Positions 45,745 through 55,405 are shown, counted from the first letter of the stretch. The stretch is DNA of 64,000 bases from Rhizobium sp. BT04 (GCF_030053135.1 NZ_CP125652.1:4024501-4088500), one strand, 5' to 3'. Notes: generated by a model from the letters alone, not told the origin. Program-made: numbers and translations.

Positions 45745-47577
45745 TTAGGCCGCCCACTGTGCGCTCCGCCGGCCGGCTACGGATTGCGTTGAAGCCGTCG
45801 CACGAAGCTTGAACCGGGAAACGAGTTCACGCAGCTTGGCGGCTTCCTGCGCCAGCTGACTGGATGCAGCAGTCGATTGCTCGACCATCGCGGCGTTCTG
45901 CTGGGTCACCTGATCCATGGAATTGACGGCGGTATTGACCTCGGCAAGGCCGGTCGACTGCTCCCGTGCCGAGACGGCGATGGCATCCATGTGCTGGTTG
46001 ATGCGGGCAATCTGTTCGCTGATTGCGCTCAGAACCTGGCTGGTGTCGAGAACCAGCTTGACGCCGCTTTCCACTTCCTCCGACGATTTCTCAATGTGGC
46101 CCTTGATTTCCTTCGCCGCCTTCGCCGATCGCTGGGCGAGCTCGCGGACTTCCTGGGCCACCACCGCAAAGCCCTTGCCGGCCTCGCCGGCGCGCGCCGC
46201 TTCGACGCCGGCATTGAGCGCCAGCAGATTGGTCTGGAAGGCGATCTCGTCGATCACGCCGATAATGCTGGAGATCTGCTGCGACGACGCCTCGATGCGG
46301 CGCATGGCCTCTTCGGCATGCGACACGACCTCCGAAGACTTGGCGGCATTGCGGTTTGCATCAGTGGCTTCCGCGCGCGCCTCGTCGGTGCGCTTGCTCG
46401 AGTTCGAGACATTGGCGGTAATCTGATCGAGCGCTGCGGCAGTTTCTTCGAGCGAGGCTGCCTGCTGTTCGGTGCGTTTCGACAGATCGCCGGCCCCCGA
46501 GGCGATTTCCCTGGTGCCTTCATCGATCGCCGTAATGGCAGCCGCGATCGCGCCCAGCGTCTGGTCAAGCTGGCGGATCGACATGTTGAAATCATGCCGC
46601 AGGCTCTCGAAATCGGGGGCGAACGGCTCTTCGATCTGGAAGGCGAGATCGCCCGACGCCAGCCGCTTCAAGCCGGCGGCAAGACCTGAGGTCGCTGCCC
46701 GCAGCCGTTCGGCGGCATCCTCGTCAGCCTGTTTGCGGGCCGTGACACGCTCGGCTTCGCCCTGCAGGCGCGCTGCCTCGGCGTCTTGTTCGAGTTGCTT
46801 GTTGGCAATCGCCGCCTGGCGGAAGACTTCGACAGCCGATGCCATTACGCCGATTTCGTCGGTGCGGCCGATCGCGGTGCTTGATATGGCCGTGTCGCCG
46901 CCGGCAAGCCTTTGCATATCGTTGGAAAGGGCGAGGATGGGTTTGGTGACGCTCTTGCGGGTCAGGAAATAAAGGCCAATGGCGAAGATTGCAGCCAAGG
47001 CCAGAATTGCTTTCAGCGCCATGCCCACCAAGGCCTTTACCTCAGCGCTGCGCTTGGAAATCTCGTCGGATGTCGCAGTGATCTGGTCGCCGGTCTGTTC
47101 CATTCCCGTTTCCAGCGCAGAAAACTGCGCCATGAATTCGGGCAAGGCCTTCAATGCCGACGCCGGATCCCGGCCGGCAAGATCGATAATCTTGGTGGCG
47201 CTTTCGACATAGGCAATGAGGGGAGGTTCGATACCGGCAAGGATCGCTTTGGTCTTTTCGTCAGTGGCCAGCGCCCGGTTGGCGTCGATCATCTCCCGGA
47301 ACGATGTCTTGTGCTCCGCCAGATCCGCCTTCACCGCATCGGGGTCGATGCCGGCTGCCGGGTTGGACGCCAGCAGCGAGGCCAGCACGTCGGAGCGCAG
47401 TGCGTCATGCATCATGTCGGCCTGCATGTGGTTGCGCAGAATTTGCGCTGACTGGGCGACATCGGCGCTGTTGGCCGAGAGGGTGGAGGCAGACCAGATG
47501 CCGACGCCGGTGGCGCCGCCCGCCAAGGCGAAAATCGCAACGCTTGCAATGATAATCTTATGCTGGATCGACGCCAT
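45745..47577 (-). CDS. Methyl-accepting chemotaxis protein
   Basis: A 610-residue receptor. Helix 1 (about residues 8-30), a periplasmic four-helix-type sensor (to about 190), helix 2, HAMP (about 215-300, with a second HAMP-like segment [15 protein letters not shown]), then the signalling domain with the hairpin tip [25 protein letters not shown]. No CheR-binding NWETF-type pentapeptide ends it (RRSAQWAA). It stands alone and ligand specificity is unknown. Confidence 0.93.
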   Translation of the reverse strand: MASIQHKIIIASVAIFALAGGATGVGIWSASTLSANSADVAQSAQILRNHMQADMMHDALRSDVLASLLASNPAAGIDPDAVKADLAEHKTSFREMIDANRALATDEKTKAILAGIEPPLIAYVESATKIIDLAGRDPASALKALPEFMAQFSALETGMEQTGDQITATSDEISKRSAEVKALVGMALKAILALAAIFAIGLYFLTRKSVTKPILALSNDMQRLAGGDTAISSTAIGRTDEIGVMASAVEVFRQAAIANKQLEQDAEAARLQGEAERVTARKQADEDAAERLRAATSGLAAGLKRLASGDLAFQIEEPFAPDFESLRHDFNMSIRQLDQTLGAIAAAITAIDEGTREIASGAGDLSKRTEQQAASLEETAAALDQITANVSNSSKRTDEARAEATDANRNAAKSSEVVSHAEEAMRRIEASSQQISSIIGVIDEIAFQTNLLALNAGVEAARAGEAGKGFAVVAQEVRELAQRSAKAAKEIKGHIEKSSEEVESGVKLVLDTSQVLSAISEQIARINQHMDAIAVSAREQSTGLAEVNTAVNSMDQVTQQNAAMVEQSTAASSQLAQEAAKLRELVSRFKLRATASTQSVAGRRSAQWAA

Positions 47578-47760
47578 AGCGGGGCTCTCACGTTAATGTA
47601 GAACCTGAGAGTATCGAAACATGTTTAATGATTTCTCAGCGAGGCGTCGCTAAGCCGCGTAAAAACAACAGGTTGTGGTGTTTGGCTCATGCAAACGGCG
47701 GTTTCATCCGGCTGTTCCCGTCCAGCATGCCAATATCGCCGGGTGAAGAAGCGTCGGTGG

Positions 47761-47807
47761 CCGGCCCCGTCCTTCGAGGCCCCTGTGGGCACCTCAGGAT
47801 GAGGCCG
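47761..47807. repeat. REP-like palindrome
   Basis: CCGGCC and GGCCGG flank an inner imperfect palindrome (GTCCTTCGAGG ... CCTCAGGATGAGG) in the gap upstream of the chemoreceptor gene. It resembles the short GTCCTTCGAGG repeats scattered in many rhizobial genomes. I saw no gene in 47578-47846. Confidence 0.5.
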
Positions 47808-47846
47808 GAGAGACGTCGTATTCCGGAGTGGCCGTCAAAGAGCAAC

Positions 47847-48021
47847 CTACCCATCGACCGGGAAAAGCTTCAAAAACTGCCGGTCGCCTTCCGGAGCAAA
47901 CATGATCGAGCGGCTCTCGGTGGTCCGCCGCGCCCAGCCCTTGTCAAGGAAATTGGAGAGCAGGGCCTTGCCGAGGCTGCCGGCGAGGTGGGCGCGTCTT
48001 TCGCTCCAGTCGAGACAGGAG
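47847..48021 (-). pseudogene. Duplicated 3' end of the ArsR-type gene (direct repeat A)
   Basis: This 175-bp stretch is colinear with 49110-49284 (repeat B), with about six mismatches by eye and no gaps. It encodes the last 57 or so residues of the ArsR-type regulator in frame, including the stop codon (LDWSERRAHLAGSLGKALLSNFL). The rest of the gene is absent here. The two repeats bracket the DUF3800 gene. Confidence 0.92.
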
Positions 48022-48199
48022 TCGCACCAGCTAAAAGAACAGCAGGACGGCAGCAATCAGGGAGTTGATGGACCGCCTGAGTCCTCGGACGGTTGGAACA
48101 AGAAGTCTGTCTGCATCACCCGCTGCACTCTGGTTGGATGTTACTCGTAAAGGGTATAACCAAAAGTGATGGAGCATAGGAGGAGGGAAGGAGCGCGTC

Positions 48200-49003
48200 T
48201 TGGGTTGGCATGCTTACATCGACGAAAGCTACACACCTGATGGTGATGCTTACGTGATCGGCGGCTGCATCGCGACAGATCAGGATTGGGCCACTTTCTC
48301 CGCCGAATGGTGCTTGTTTACAGAGCGATTTGGCCGCGTTGATGCCCACGGCCATCGGTATTTTCACATGGCCGAGATGGTGCACCGCTTCGAAGAGGTC
48401 GGCTTCTTCTATTCGGTCATAAACAAGCACGTACCTGTCTTTGTATCCGCTCGCTTCAACAGGTCAGAATTCAACCGCGCGCGGAATCGAATTTACATTC
48501 CAGGAGCTGCGATAGAATGGGACCGGCAAAATTACTACTGGATCGCCTTACGGTGTCTTATGGACAAGTTCCATTTAGAACGGCCGCAGCTCGATCGAAT
48601 CATTCCGCAGAATGAAGTAGTTCAATTTCATATGGACGAGACGTCAGACAGAAAATCCGTCGAGCGGATGTGGGCGGAATACATCGTTCATCGACCGAAC
48701 GATATTCGAGATCGTTACGCAGCAATTCCAGTATTCGAAAACGACAAGCATGTTCCACCCTTGCAAGCGGCGGACTTTTGGGTTTGGTGGGTCCGGGAGT
48801 GGTGCGATATTGGGCAGCCGGATAAAATAGTGCGTCATGATTTTGGAGAGTTTGTAAAGCCAACCAAATGGCGGTCACCTCGCGCCACGATGGACATTGC
48901 GTTCACAGAAGAACAATTTTTGCCAACGCTCGCACGAATGGCAAAAAATCAGTCAGGAAGGAATGTAATCGTTCTGTCCGGCGGGCAGGATGCAGACCTT
49001 TGA
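48200..49003 (+). CDS. DUF3800 protein (predicted RNase H-fold), accessory
   Basis: A 267-residue protein beginning GWHAYIDESYTPDG. The aspartate and glutamate of YIDES are the hallmark of DUF3800, proposed to adopt an RNase H-like fold. Later acids (FHMDETSDRK, LQAADFWVWW) fit a metal site. Start is TTG with AAGGAG six bases upstream. Base composition looks more AT-rich than the neighbours, and the gene lies inside a 1.09-kb segment flanked by 175-bp direct repeats. Family members occur near mobile and defence genes. Function is unknown. Confidence 0.82.
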   Translation: MGWHAYIDESYTPDGDAYVIGGCIATDQDWATFSAEWCLFTERFGRVDAHGHRYFHMAEMVHRFEEVGFFYSVINKHVPVFVSARFNRSEFNRARNRIYIPGAAIEWDRQNYYWIALRCLMDKFHLERPQLDRIIPQNEVVQFHMDETSDRKSVERMWAEYIVHRPNDIRDRYAAIPVFENDKHVPPLQAADFWVWWVREWCDIGQPDKIVRHDFGEFVKPTKWRSPRATMDIAFTEEQFLPTLARMAKNQSGRNVIVLSGGQDADL

Positions 49004-49109
49004 TCTGTGTTGCAGAAGCGTTGCCTCAAGCGAAAATGATCTCGCAGCCTCCTCTATCTGATCGGCCGAGGCCTGATAAAAGCGACTCCATCCTTGCGCT
49101 GGATTTGCT

Positions 49110-49284
49110 CTACCCATCGACCGGGAAAAGCCCTAAAAACTGCCGGTCGCCTTCCGGAGAAAACATGATCGAGCGGCTCTCGGTGGTCCGCCGCGCCCAG
49201 CCCTTGTCAAGGAAATTGGAGAGCAGGGCCTTGCCGAGGCTGCCGGCGAGGTGGGCGCGTCTTTCGCTCCAATCGAGGCAGGAG
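49110..49284. repeat. Direct repeat B (intact ArsR-type gene 3' end)
   Basis: The second copy of the 175-bp direct repeat, here joined to the complete regulator gene. It is in the same orientation as 47847-48021, so the segment 48022-49109 with the DUF3800 gene is flanked by a gene-end duplication. Confidence 0.92.
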
Positions 49285-49796
49285 CGGCAGAGCGGGCGGC
49301 GCGAGGTTCTGAGGCCGCCGACATCGATGCCGATGCATTTGAGGTCGCTTTCGCCCTTTTCCGTCAGCGCTAGGCCTTCGCCGACCGCGTCGATCGCGCC
49401 TGAGGCAATCAGGCTGTCGAGCATGCGCACGCCGTAATCGCCGGCCAGGTGATCGTAGCAGATGCGCGCCTTGCGCAGCGCCGGCTCCTTCGGCCCCGGT
49501 TGGTGGCGCAGATGGCCGCGTCCGGCGGCAAAGCCCATCATGCTTTCGATCAGCCGGGCGACGGCCTCGTCGGCCAGGGTGAAATAACGATGGCGCCCCT
49601 GCTTGCGCTGGGTTAGCAGACCACCGGCTTCGAGCTTGGCGAGATGCGTGCTCGCCGTCTGCACGGTGATGCCGCCGACGCCGGCAAGCTCGGTCGCCGT
49701 CAGCGCCCGGCCGCCGGTGAGTGCTGCCAGCATGTTGGCGCGGGCGGGATCGCCGATCAGCGCGCCGATCTGGGCAATGTCAGGACCTTCCTTCAT
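49110..49796 (-). CDS. ArsR-type winged-helix regulator
   Basis: A 228-residue regulator. The N-terminal winged helix (IGALIGDPARANMLAALTGGRALTATELAGV, then TVQTASTHLAKLEAGGLL) is ArsR-like. The long C-terminal part contains CRSCLDWSERRAHLAGSLG, with two cysteines that might sense metal or redox state. It diverges from the NIPSNAP/ABM monooxygenase pair. Its 3' end is duplicated downstream at 47847-48021. Confidence 0.88.
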   Translation of the reverse strand: MKEGPDIAQIGALIGDPARANMLAALTGGRALTATELAGVGGITVQTASTHLAKLEAGGLLTQRKQGRHRYFTLADEAVARLIESMMGFAAGRGHLRHQPGPKEPALRKARICYDHLAGDYGVRMLDSLIASGAIDAVGEGLALTEKGESDLKCIGIDVGGLRTSRRPLCRSCLDWSERRAHLAGSLGKALLSNFLDKGWARRTTESRSIMFSPEGDRQFLGLFPVDG

Positions 49797-49797
49797 A

Positions 49798-49815
49798 CTT
49801 CGATCGTAACCGAAG
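49798..49815. promoter_or_regulatory. Palindromic operator next to the ArsR-type gene
   Basis: CTTCG, eight bases, CGAAG lies two bases upstream of the regulator's start codon, in the 72-bp region shared with the divergent NIPSNAP gene. It is a plausible site for autoregulation and control of the monooxygenase pair, by position only. Confidence 0.5.
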
Positions 49816-49868
49816 CATCGCCGTCAGGCAATGTGCGAAAACGGGTGGGCAGCCAAAGGAGAAACGAC

Positions 49869-50198
49869 ATGATCACCTGCTTCATCCGCTATCAGATCGA
49901 CCCCTTCAAGAAGGAGGCGTTTGCCGAATATGCCCGCAACTGGGGCCAGGCGATTCCGAAGAACGGCGCCGACCTGATCGGCTACTACGGCCCGCACGAG
50001 GGATCGGCAACGACGGCTTACGGCGTCTACAATATCGAAAGCCTCGCCGCCTACGAAGCCTATCGCGCCAGGCTGGCAGCCGACCCGCTCGGCCGCGAGA
50101 ACTACGAATTTGCCAGACGCGAAGGCTTCATCCTCAAGGAGGATCGCATCTTCCTCAAAAATGTCTCCGCCCCTCACGCCAAGCTGGTGCTGCCATGA
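49869..50198 (+). CDS. NIPSNAP family protein
   Basis: A 109-residue ferredoxin-like alpha/beta-barrel protein with the NIPSNAP pattern: MITCFIRYQIDPFKKEAFAEYARNW, LIGYYGPHEGSATTAYGVYNIESL, and YEFARREGFILKEDRIFLK. Function in bacteria is unclear; dimeric A/B-barrel proteins of this type can be small-molecule oxygenases. GGAG lies upstream. It overlaps the ABM gene by ATGA. Confidence 0.88.
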   Translation: MITCFIRYQIDPFKKEAFAEYARNWGQAIPKNGADLIGYYGPHEGSATTAYGVYNIESLAAYEAYRARLAADPLGRENYEFARREGFILKEDRIFLKNVSAPHAKLVLP

Positions 50199-50545
50199 TC
50201 GCCGTCATCTTCGAAGTCGTGCCCTATATGGGCGAACGCCACAAATATCTCGATCTCGCCGGCGAGCTGCGAACTGAGCTCGAAAAGATCGACGGCTTCA
50301 TCTCGATCGAGCGGTTCGAAAGCCTGACGAACCGCGGCAAGCTGCTGTCGCTGTCCTTCTTCCGCGACGAGGCGGCCGTCAAGGAATGGCGCAATCTCGA
50401 AGCGCACCGGGCCGCCCAGCAGGCCGGACGCGGCGGCATCTTCGCCGATTATCGCCTGCGCATCGCCAGTGTCGTCCGCGATTACGGCATGTTCGAACGC
50501 GACGAGGCGCCGGATGACAGCCGTAGGGTTCACGACGCCGCCTGA
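50195..50545 (+). CDS. Antibiotic-biosynthesis monooxygenase (ABM) domain protein
   Basis: A 116-residue ABM-fold protein (MIAVIFEVVPYMGERHKYLDLAGEL, FISIERFESLTNRGKLLSLSFF, EEW-type AVKEWRNLEAHR). The family includes cofactor-free monooxygenases of quinone-like compounds. It is translationally coupled to the NIPSNAP gene, and both are divergent from the ArsR-type regulator, so the pair is likely a small regulated detoxification unit. Confidence 0.88.
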   Translation: MIAVIFEVVPYMGERHKYLDLAGELRTELEKIDGFISIERFESLTNRGKLLSLSFFRDEAAVKEWRNLEAHRAAQQAGRGGIFADYRLRIASVVRDYGMFERDEAPDDSRRVHDAA

Positions 50546-50625
50546 TCGCCGGCGGCAGCCGGCCGGCGGAATTAATTCCCGAAATCGGCCAGTGCTTCAG
50601 GCTTTGGTAACTAAGTTGCGTAACC

Positions 50626-50640
50626 ATAACGGACAGTTAA
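50626..50640 (+). promoter_or_regulatory. CtrA-like box upstream of ccrM
   Basis: ATAA, seven bases, TTAA (50626-50629 and 50637-50640) matches the CtrA consensus TTAA-N7-TTAA at seven of eight positions. It lies 28 bp upstream of the ccrM start. In Caulobacter ccrM is activated by CtrA late in the cell cycle, so the same control is inferred here. Confidence 0.5.
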
Positions 50641-50655
50641 GCGTAGAGCGTATGA

Positions 50656-51822
<1,167 letters not shown>

Positions 51823-51885
51823 GCACCACCTTCGGCGGATCGAAATACCTTCTTCCGGTTTCCTCCAGTTGCGGAAGAAGACCAA

Positions 51886-51912
51886 GACGCCCGGGGTCGA
51901 ATCCCGGGCGTC
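51886..51912. terminator. Terminator between ccrM and the NTF2-like gene
   Basis: A perfect 10-bp stem GACGCCCGGG and CCCGGGCGTC with a seven-base loop sits between two convergent genes and probably serves both. A short pyrimidine tract (CTCTATTTC) follows on the plus strand. Confidence 0.75.
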
Positions 51913-51933
51913 CTCTATTTCTGAGGTGCTGCT

Positions 51934-52299
51934 TCAGAAATTCTTGTAATCGGTGACCTCGACCCGCGTGATGCGGCCTTCTTCGTTGAAGCTGATCGTC
52001 TCCTCGCCCTGGCGGACCAGCGGCTTGCCGGTCTGGCTGTGGGTGGCGCGAAGCGACCAGACCGCGCGGCCGGAGAGCGGCGTCAACGTTTCCACCAGTG
52101 AATTTTCCGCCGTCTGGTCGGGATAGTCGTCGAAGTAACGCCGGAAGGCAGCCATGATCTCAGTCCGTCCGGCAAGACTGCCGACGCCGTTCGAGACATA
52201 GGTGGCATTCTCGGCGAAATAGCTCTCGATCGCGGGAAAATCGAGGGCGTTGATGGCGGCGTGAAAACGTTCGATTTCTTCTGCGGGGTCGAATGCCAT
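51934..52299 (-). CDS. NTF2-like (SnoaL) family protein
   Basis: A 121-residue small alpha+beta barrel protein: FHAAINALDFPAIESYFAENATYVSNG, then FRRYFDDYPDQTAEN and the C-terminal FNEEGRITRVEVTDY. Members are enzymes, ligand binders or proteins of unknown role; nothing specific can be assigned. It begins five bases after the HAD gene and is likely the third gene of the mutY-HAD-NTF2 unit. Confidence 0.85.
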   Translation of the reverse strand: MAFDPAEEIERFHAAINALDFPAIESYFAENATYVSNGVGSLAGRTEIMAAFRRYFDDYPDQTAENSLVETLTPLSGRAVWSLRATHSQTGKPLVRQGEETISFNEEGRITRVEVTDYKNF

Positions 52300-52304
52300 G
52301 GGTC

Positions 52305-52925
52305 TCAGACCTTCAATCCGTAACCGGCAAGATCGCTGCGCAGCTTATCCGCGCCCGAAAACAGCACCGCATTCCAGCCATAGGCCTTGGCGCCTTCGAC
52401 ATTGACCGGCGCGTCGTCGATGAAGATCGTCGCCTTGGGATCAAGGCCGAAACTTTTCGTGTGCGTCTCGTAGATGGCGATATCCGGCTTGATCAGTCCG
52501 ACATCGCCGGAAACTGTGACGCCGCGTGGTTTGGTCAGGAAGGGGAAGCGCGCCTGCGCCTCGCGGAAGGTGTCGGAGGCGAAGTTGGTCAGCATCGTCA
52601 CGTCGCGGCCCTCGGCGATCAGCCCTTCCATGATCGCAACGCTATCCTCATAGGCGTGCGGCACCATCTCATGCCAGTATTTACGGAAGGCGCGGATATG
52701 CTCTTCGCGGGCGGGGTGCTGTTCGATCAACAGCGCTTCGGCCTCCGCCCAGCTGCGGCCGCGGTCCTGCTCGATGTTCCAGTCATGGGTGCAGATATTG
52801 GCGAAAAACCAGTTGCGCTCGGTCTCATCGGGGATGAGGCGGCTGAAGGGAAGATGCGGATCGTAATGAATAAGGACTTTGCCGATGTCGAAAACGATAT
52901 GTTTTATGCCGGTGGTCATGGTCAT
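52305..52925 (-). CDS. HAD family hydrolase
   Basis: A 206-residue HAD-IA hydrolase. Motif I is VFDIGKVLIHYDPH (the DxGxV variant), motif II is MLTNFA, and motif IV is IFIDDAPVNVEGA, where the two aspartates bind magnesium. It resembles the YihX-type sugar phosphatases; the substrate is not certain. Its start overlaps the mutY stop by ATGA. Confidence 0.88.
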   Translation of the reverse strand: MTMTTGIKHIVFDIGKVLIHYDPHLPFSRLIPDETERNWFFANICTHDWNIEQDRGRSWAEAEALLIEQHPAREEHIRAFRKYWHEMVPHAYEDSVAIMEGLIAEGRDVTMLTNFASDTFREAQARFPFLTKPRGVTVSGDVGLIKPDIAIYETHTKSFGLDPKATIFIDDAPVNVEGAKAYGWNAVLFSGADKLRSDLAGYGLKV

Positions 52926-54010
52926 CCCTTGGATGTTTTGAACGCGAGAGGAATAGCCGCTGCGATCGCTTTTTTCATGACGGTCGGCAAGGCCTGGGCT
53001 TCAAGATTTGTAACCGGCTCCCACCATCCGTCAGCGCCGATTTTCGCGGCGATCGCCGCGCGCCAGATCGAAAGCCGGAGCTCGAAATGGGTGAAGACAT
53101 GGATGACGGTGCCAGCGGACTGCCAGGCCGCCTCGAAGGGTGCCGCCGCAGCCGAGGTCTCGCCGTCGATACGCGCCGTCCACGCCGTCGTCGGCACTTC
53201 GGTCATGCCGCCGAGCAGGCCGCTTTCTGCGCGCCGCCGCAGCAGGATCTCGCCATCACCGGTCACCGCGATGAAGGCCGCGCCGTAGCGCACCGGCTTC
53301 TCCTTCTTCGCCGCCTTGACCGGAAAGAGCTCGGGATCGGAAAGCTTCAGCGCCTCACACGATCCGCGGAACGGACAGAGCGAACAGGCCGGCCGCTTCG
53401 GCGTGCAGATCGTCGCACCCAGATCCATCATCGCCTGGGCGAAATCGCCGGGCCGGGCCGCCGGCGTCAGCAGCGCCACCTTCTCCTTCATCAGCGGTTT
53501 GGCAGCCGGCAGCGGCGTCGTGATCGCATAGAGCCTGGAGATCACCCGCTCGACATTGCCGTCCATCACAGCCGCTTGCCGGTCAAAGGCGATGGCTGCG
53601 ACGGCGGCGGCCGTATAGTCGCCGATGCCGGGCAGGGATCTGAGGCCTTCTTCGGTGTCGGGAAAGACGCCGCCATGCTCTGTCGCCACCGCCTCGGCGC
53701 ATTTCTTCAGGTTGCGGGCCCGCGCATAATAGCCGAGCCCCGCCCAGGCGGCCATCACAGCCTCGGTCTCGGCTGCGGCAAGATCGGTCACCTCAGGCCA
53801 GCGCTGCAGAAACTTCTCGAAATAGGGTTTGACCGCCTGCACCGTCGTCTGCTGCAGCATCACTTCGGAAAGCCAGACGTGATAGGGATCGGGTTTGACG
53901 CCGCGCGCCGCCATGCCGGGCGAGATGCGCCAGGGCAGGTCGCGGTGGTGGCGGTCGTACCAGTCGAGCAGGGGCTTGGCGGATGGCGTGTCGAGTGTGA
54001 TGAGCGTCAT
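52922..54010 (-). CDS. mutY: A/G-specific adenine DNA glycosylase
   Basis: A 362-residue base-excision repair enzyme removing adenine paired with 8-oxoguanine. The helix-hairpin-helix LRSLPGIGDYTAAAVA is followed by the catalytic aspartate in AVMDGNVERV. The iron-sulfur cysteines are in CTPKRPACSLCPFRGSC, and the C-terminal NUDIX-like domain begins near VRYGAAFIAVTGDG. The start at MTLITLDTPSAK was chosen over a longer frame that overlaps the divergent DUF721 gene. Confidence 0.95.
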   Translation of the reverse strand: MTLITLDTPSAKPLLDWYDRHHRDLPWRISPGMAARGVKPDPYHVWLSEVMLQQTTVQAVKPYFEKFLQRWPEVTDLAAAETEAVMAAWAGLGYYARARNLKKCAEAVATEHGGVFPDTEEGLRSLPGIGDYTAAAVAAIAFDRQAAVMDGNVERVISRLYAITTPLPAAKPLMKEKVALLTPAARPGDFAQAMMDLGATICTPKRPACSLCPFRGSCEALKLSDPELFPVKAAKKEKPVRYGAAFIAVTGDGEILLRRRAESGLLGGMTEVPTTAWTARIDGETSAAAAPFEAAWQSAGTVIHVFTHFELRLSIWRAAIAAKIGADGWWEPVTNLEAQALPTVMKKAIAAAIPLAFKTSKG

Positions 54011-54117
54011 GATTTGCCGCGATGCGGGGAAGTGCCTATACTTGGCGAAGCAATGCCGCGCGATCAAGTCGGTCCCGTCAATTCCTGTGCGATTGTCCGG
54101 CGCCCCCAAGGTTTTCG

Positions 54118-54615
54118 ATGAGTTATCCACGCAAAGGTGCAAAGCAGATTTCCGAGCTGGCGAACGGGCTGATCGATCCCGTGCTTGCGCGCCGCGCCGG
54201 CATCAACACGGCGCTGCTCGGCTCGTGGAGCGAAATCGCCGGCGAGGATTTCGCCGATTGCACCCGGCCGGAAAAGATCGCCTGGGCCCGCGGCGGCAAC
54301 GAGGCCGGCGGCTTCCGCCCCGGTGTGCTGACCATCGCCTGCGAAGGCGCCCGTGCGCTGTTCCTCACCCATGCCCAGGGCGAACTCATCCAGCGCATCA
54401 ACAGCTTCTTCGGCTTCGCCGCCGTCCACCAAATCCGCATCGTCCAGAAGCCGGTCTCCCAAGCCCCCCGCCGCTCCCGCACCCCGCCGCCGCTGAAGGG
54501 CGAGGCCGCCCGCAAGCTCGAAGGCATGATGGAGGGGATAGAGGGAGACAAGCTGCGCCACGCGATCCAGCGCTTGGGGACGGCGGTGATGGGGAAGCAG
54601 GGGAAACAACGCTGA
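54118..54615 (+). CDS. DciA-like DUF721 protein
   Basis: A 165-residue DUF721 protein. The N-terminal domain (ISELANGLIDPVLARRAGINTALLGSWSEIAGEDFADCTRPEKI) and LTIACEGARALFLTHAQGELIQRIN match the DciA family, which helps load the replicative helicase in bacteria lacking DnaC. A basic proline-rich linker and C-terminal tail follow. It is divergent from mutY and in rhizobia is usually followed by dsbA and smc; here about 1.4 kb of other genes intervene. Confidence 0.85.
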   Translation: MSYPRKGAKQISELANGLIDPVLARRAGINTALLGSWSEIAGEDFADCTRPEKIAWARGGNEAGGFRPGVLTIACEGARALFLTHAQGELIQRINSFFGFAAVHQIRIVQKPVSQAPRRSRTPPPLKGEAARKLEGMMEGIEGDKLRHAIQRLGTAVMGKQGKQR

Positions 54616-54680
54616 TGAGCAAAAGGCCTAACTTGATCGGCAACGCGTTGGGGTGCCATGGCACCACCATCTCCGTGTGC

Positions 54681-55046
54681 CTAGTTTTTTGATCCCGCTT
54701 CAACAAGCTCACGGGTGACAGCGAATTCCGTTCTGCCCGAAATCGAATTGTAAGGCTCACATTGTGTGATTGCGTCAGCGATCAATGGGGCTGCCGTTTT
54801 TTCCCATTCGGATGGCGGTGTGCGGAAGTTGACGGATAAAAAGTCGGCAGATCCGTCTTTGATGACCGCCACAATCAGGAAGTTATAAGCACTCGGCGCG
54901 TCCGCAGGCAGCTTTAGACATCTAAGCATCTGATTGAAAACAATATTCCCGCCGTCTTCAGAGGCGGCAGCGCTTGTGACCTTCATGGCCAATGCGACCG
55001 AGGCAATAAGCGCGCAATAGAGAAAAGTCTTCGTCAAAAAATGCAT
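54681..55046 (-). CDS. Small secreted protein, TolA/TonB C-terminal-like
   Basis: A 121-residue protein with a signal peptide (to about residue 28). The mature part has the pattern of a TolA/TonB C-terminal domain: FNQMLRCLKLPADAP, then IVAVIKDGSADFLSVNF, and APLIADAITQCEPYN, with the usual two cysteines. There is no membrane anchor or linker, so it is not a full TolA. Composition is AT-richer than the neighbours. It lies in the insert between the DUF721 and dsbA genes. Confidence 0.65.
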   Translation of the reverse strand: MHFLTKTFLYCALIASVALAMKVTSAAASEDGGNIVFNQMLRCLKLPADAPSAYNFLIVAVIKDGSADFLSVNFRTPPSEWEKTAAPLIADAITQCEPYNSISGRTEFAVTRELVEAGSKN

Positions 55047-55068
55047 TCAAAATACCCCTCTGAATAGT

Positions 55069-55094
55069 CGTCTGCTATGCTTGTACAGCAGACG
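55069..55094. promoter_or_regulatory. Palindrome upstream of orphan antitoxin
   Basis: CGTCTGCT and AGCAGACG form a perfect 8-bp inverted repeat around ten bases, directly before the GGGAG ribosome site of the antitoxin-like gene. Ribbon-helix-helix antitoxins repress their own promoters through such sites. Confidence 0.6.
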
Positions 55095-55105
55095 GGAGAA
55101 AAATC

Positions 55106-55330
55106 ATGCTGGTCTTGCAATTGCCCCCTGATATCGAAGCACGGCTGATTGAGCTTTCCAAGCGTACCGGCCGCAGCAAGTGCTTCTATGCGCGGCAAGC
55201 CATGATCAAGCAGCTCGACGACCTCGAAGATATCTATCTTGCCGAAAAGCGCCTCGAAGAGCTTCGTCGGAGCGAGAGCGATACGGTGCCACTGGGCGAA
55301 TTGATGGCGCGTTATAGCGCGGAAGATTGA
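55106..55330 (+). CDS. Ribbon-helix-helix antitoxin-like protein, no toxin partner
   Basis: A 74-residue protein of the RelB/CopG-like type. A first strand (MLVLQLPPDIEARLIELSKRTG) and helices (RSKCFYARQAMIKQLDDLEDIYLAEKRL) give the DNA-binding fold. The acidic C-terminal tail (LGELMARYSAED) is of the kind that binds a RelE/ParE toxin. No toxin frame follows in the 110 bp before parD, so it appears orphaned. Confidence 0.78.
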   Translation: MLVLQLPPDIEARLIELSKRTGRSKCFYARQAMIKQLDDLEDIYLAEKRLEELRRSESDTVPLGELMARYSAED

Positions 55331-55405
55331 GTTTCATCTCGAGCAGCCGAACGCCAGCCTGAAAAGCTTGGGCGTGAAGTCTGACTTGAACTCTGTCACG
55401 GGTGT

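Noticed and set aside
47847..48056. Repeat A as an independent 69-residue gene
   Set aside because: Its start codon lies in non-homologous sequence, it lacks the DNA-binding domain, and it is a clear copy of the end of the neighbouring regulator.
48022..49109. The DUF3800 segment as a standard IS element
   Set aside because: No transposase, no terminal inverted repeats, and the flanking duplication (175 bp) is far too long for a target-site duplication.
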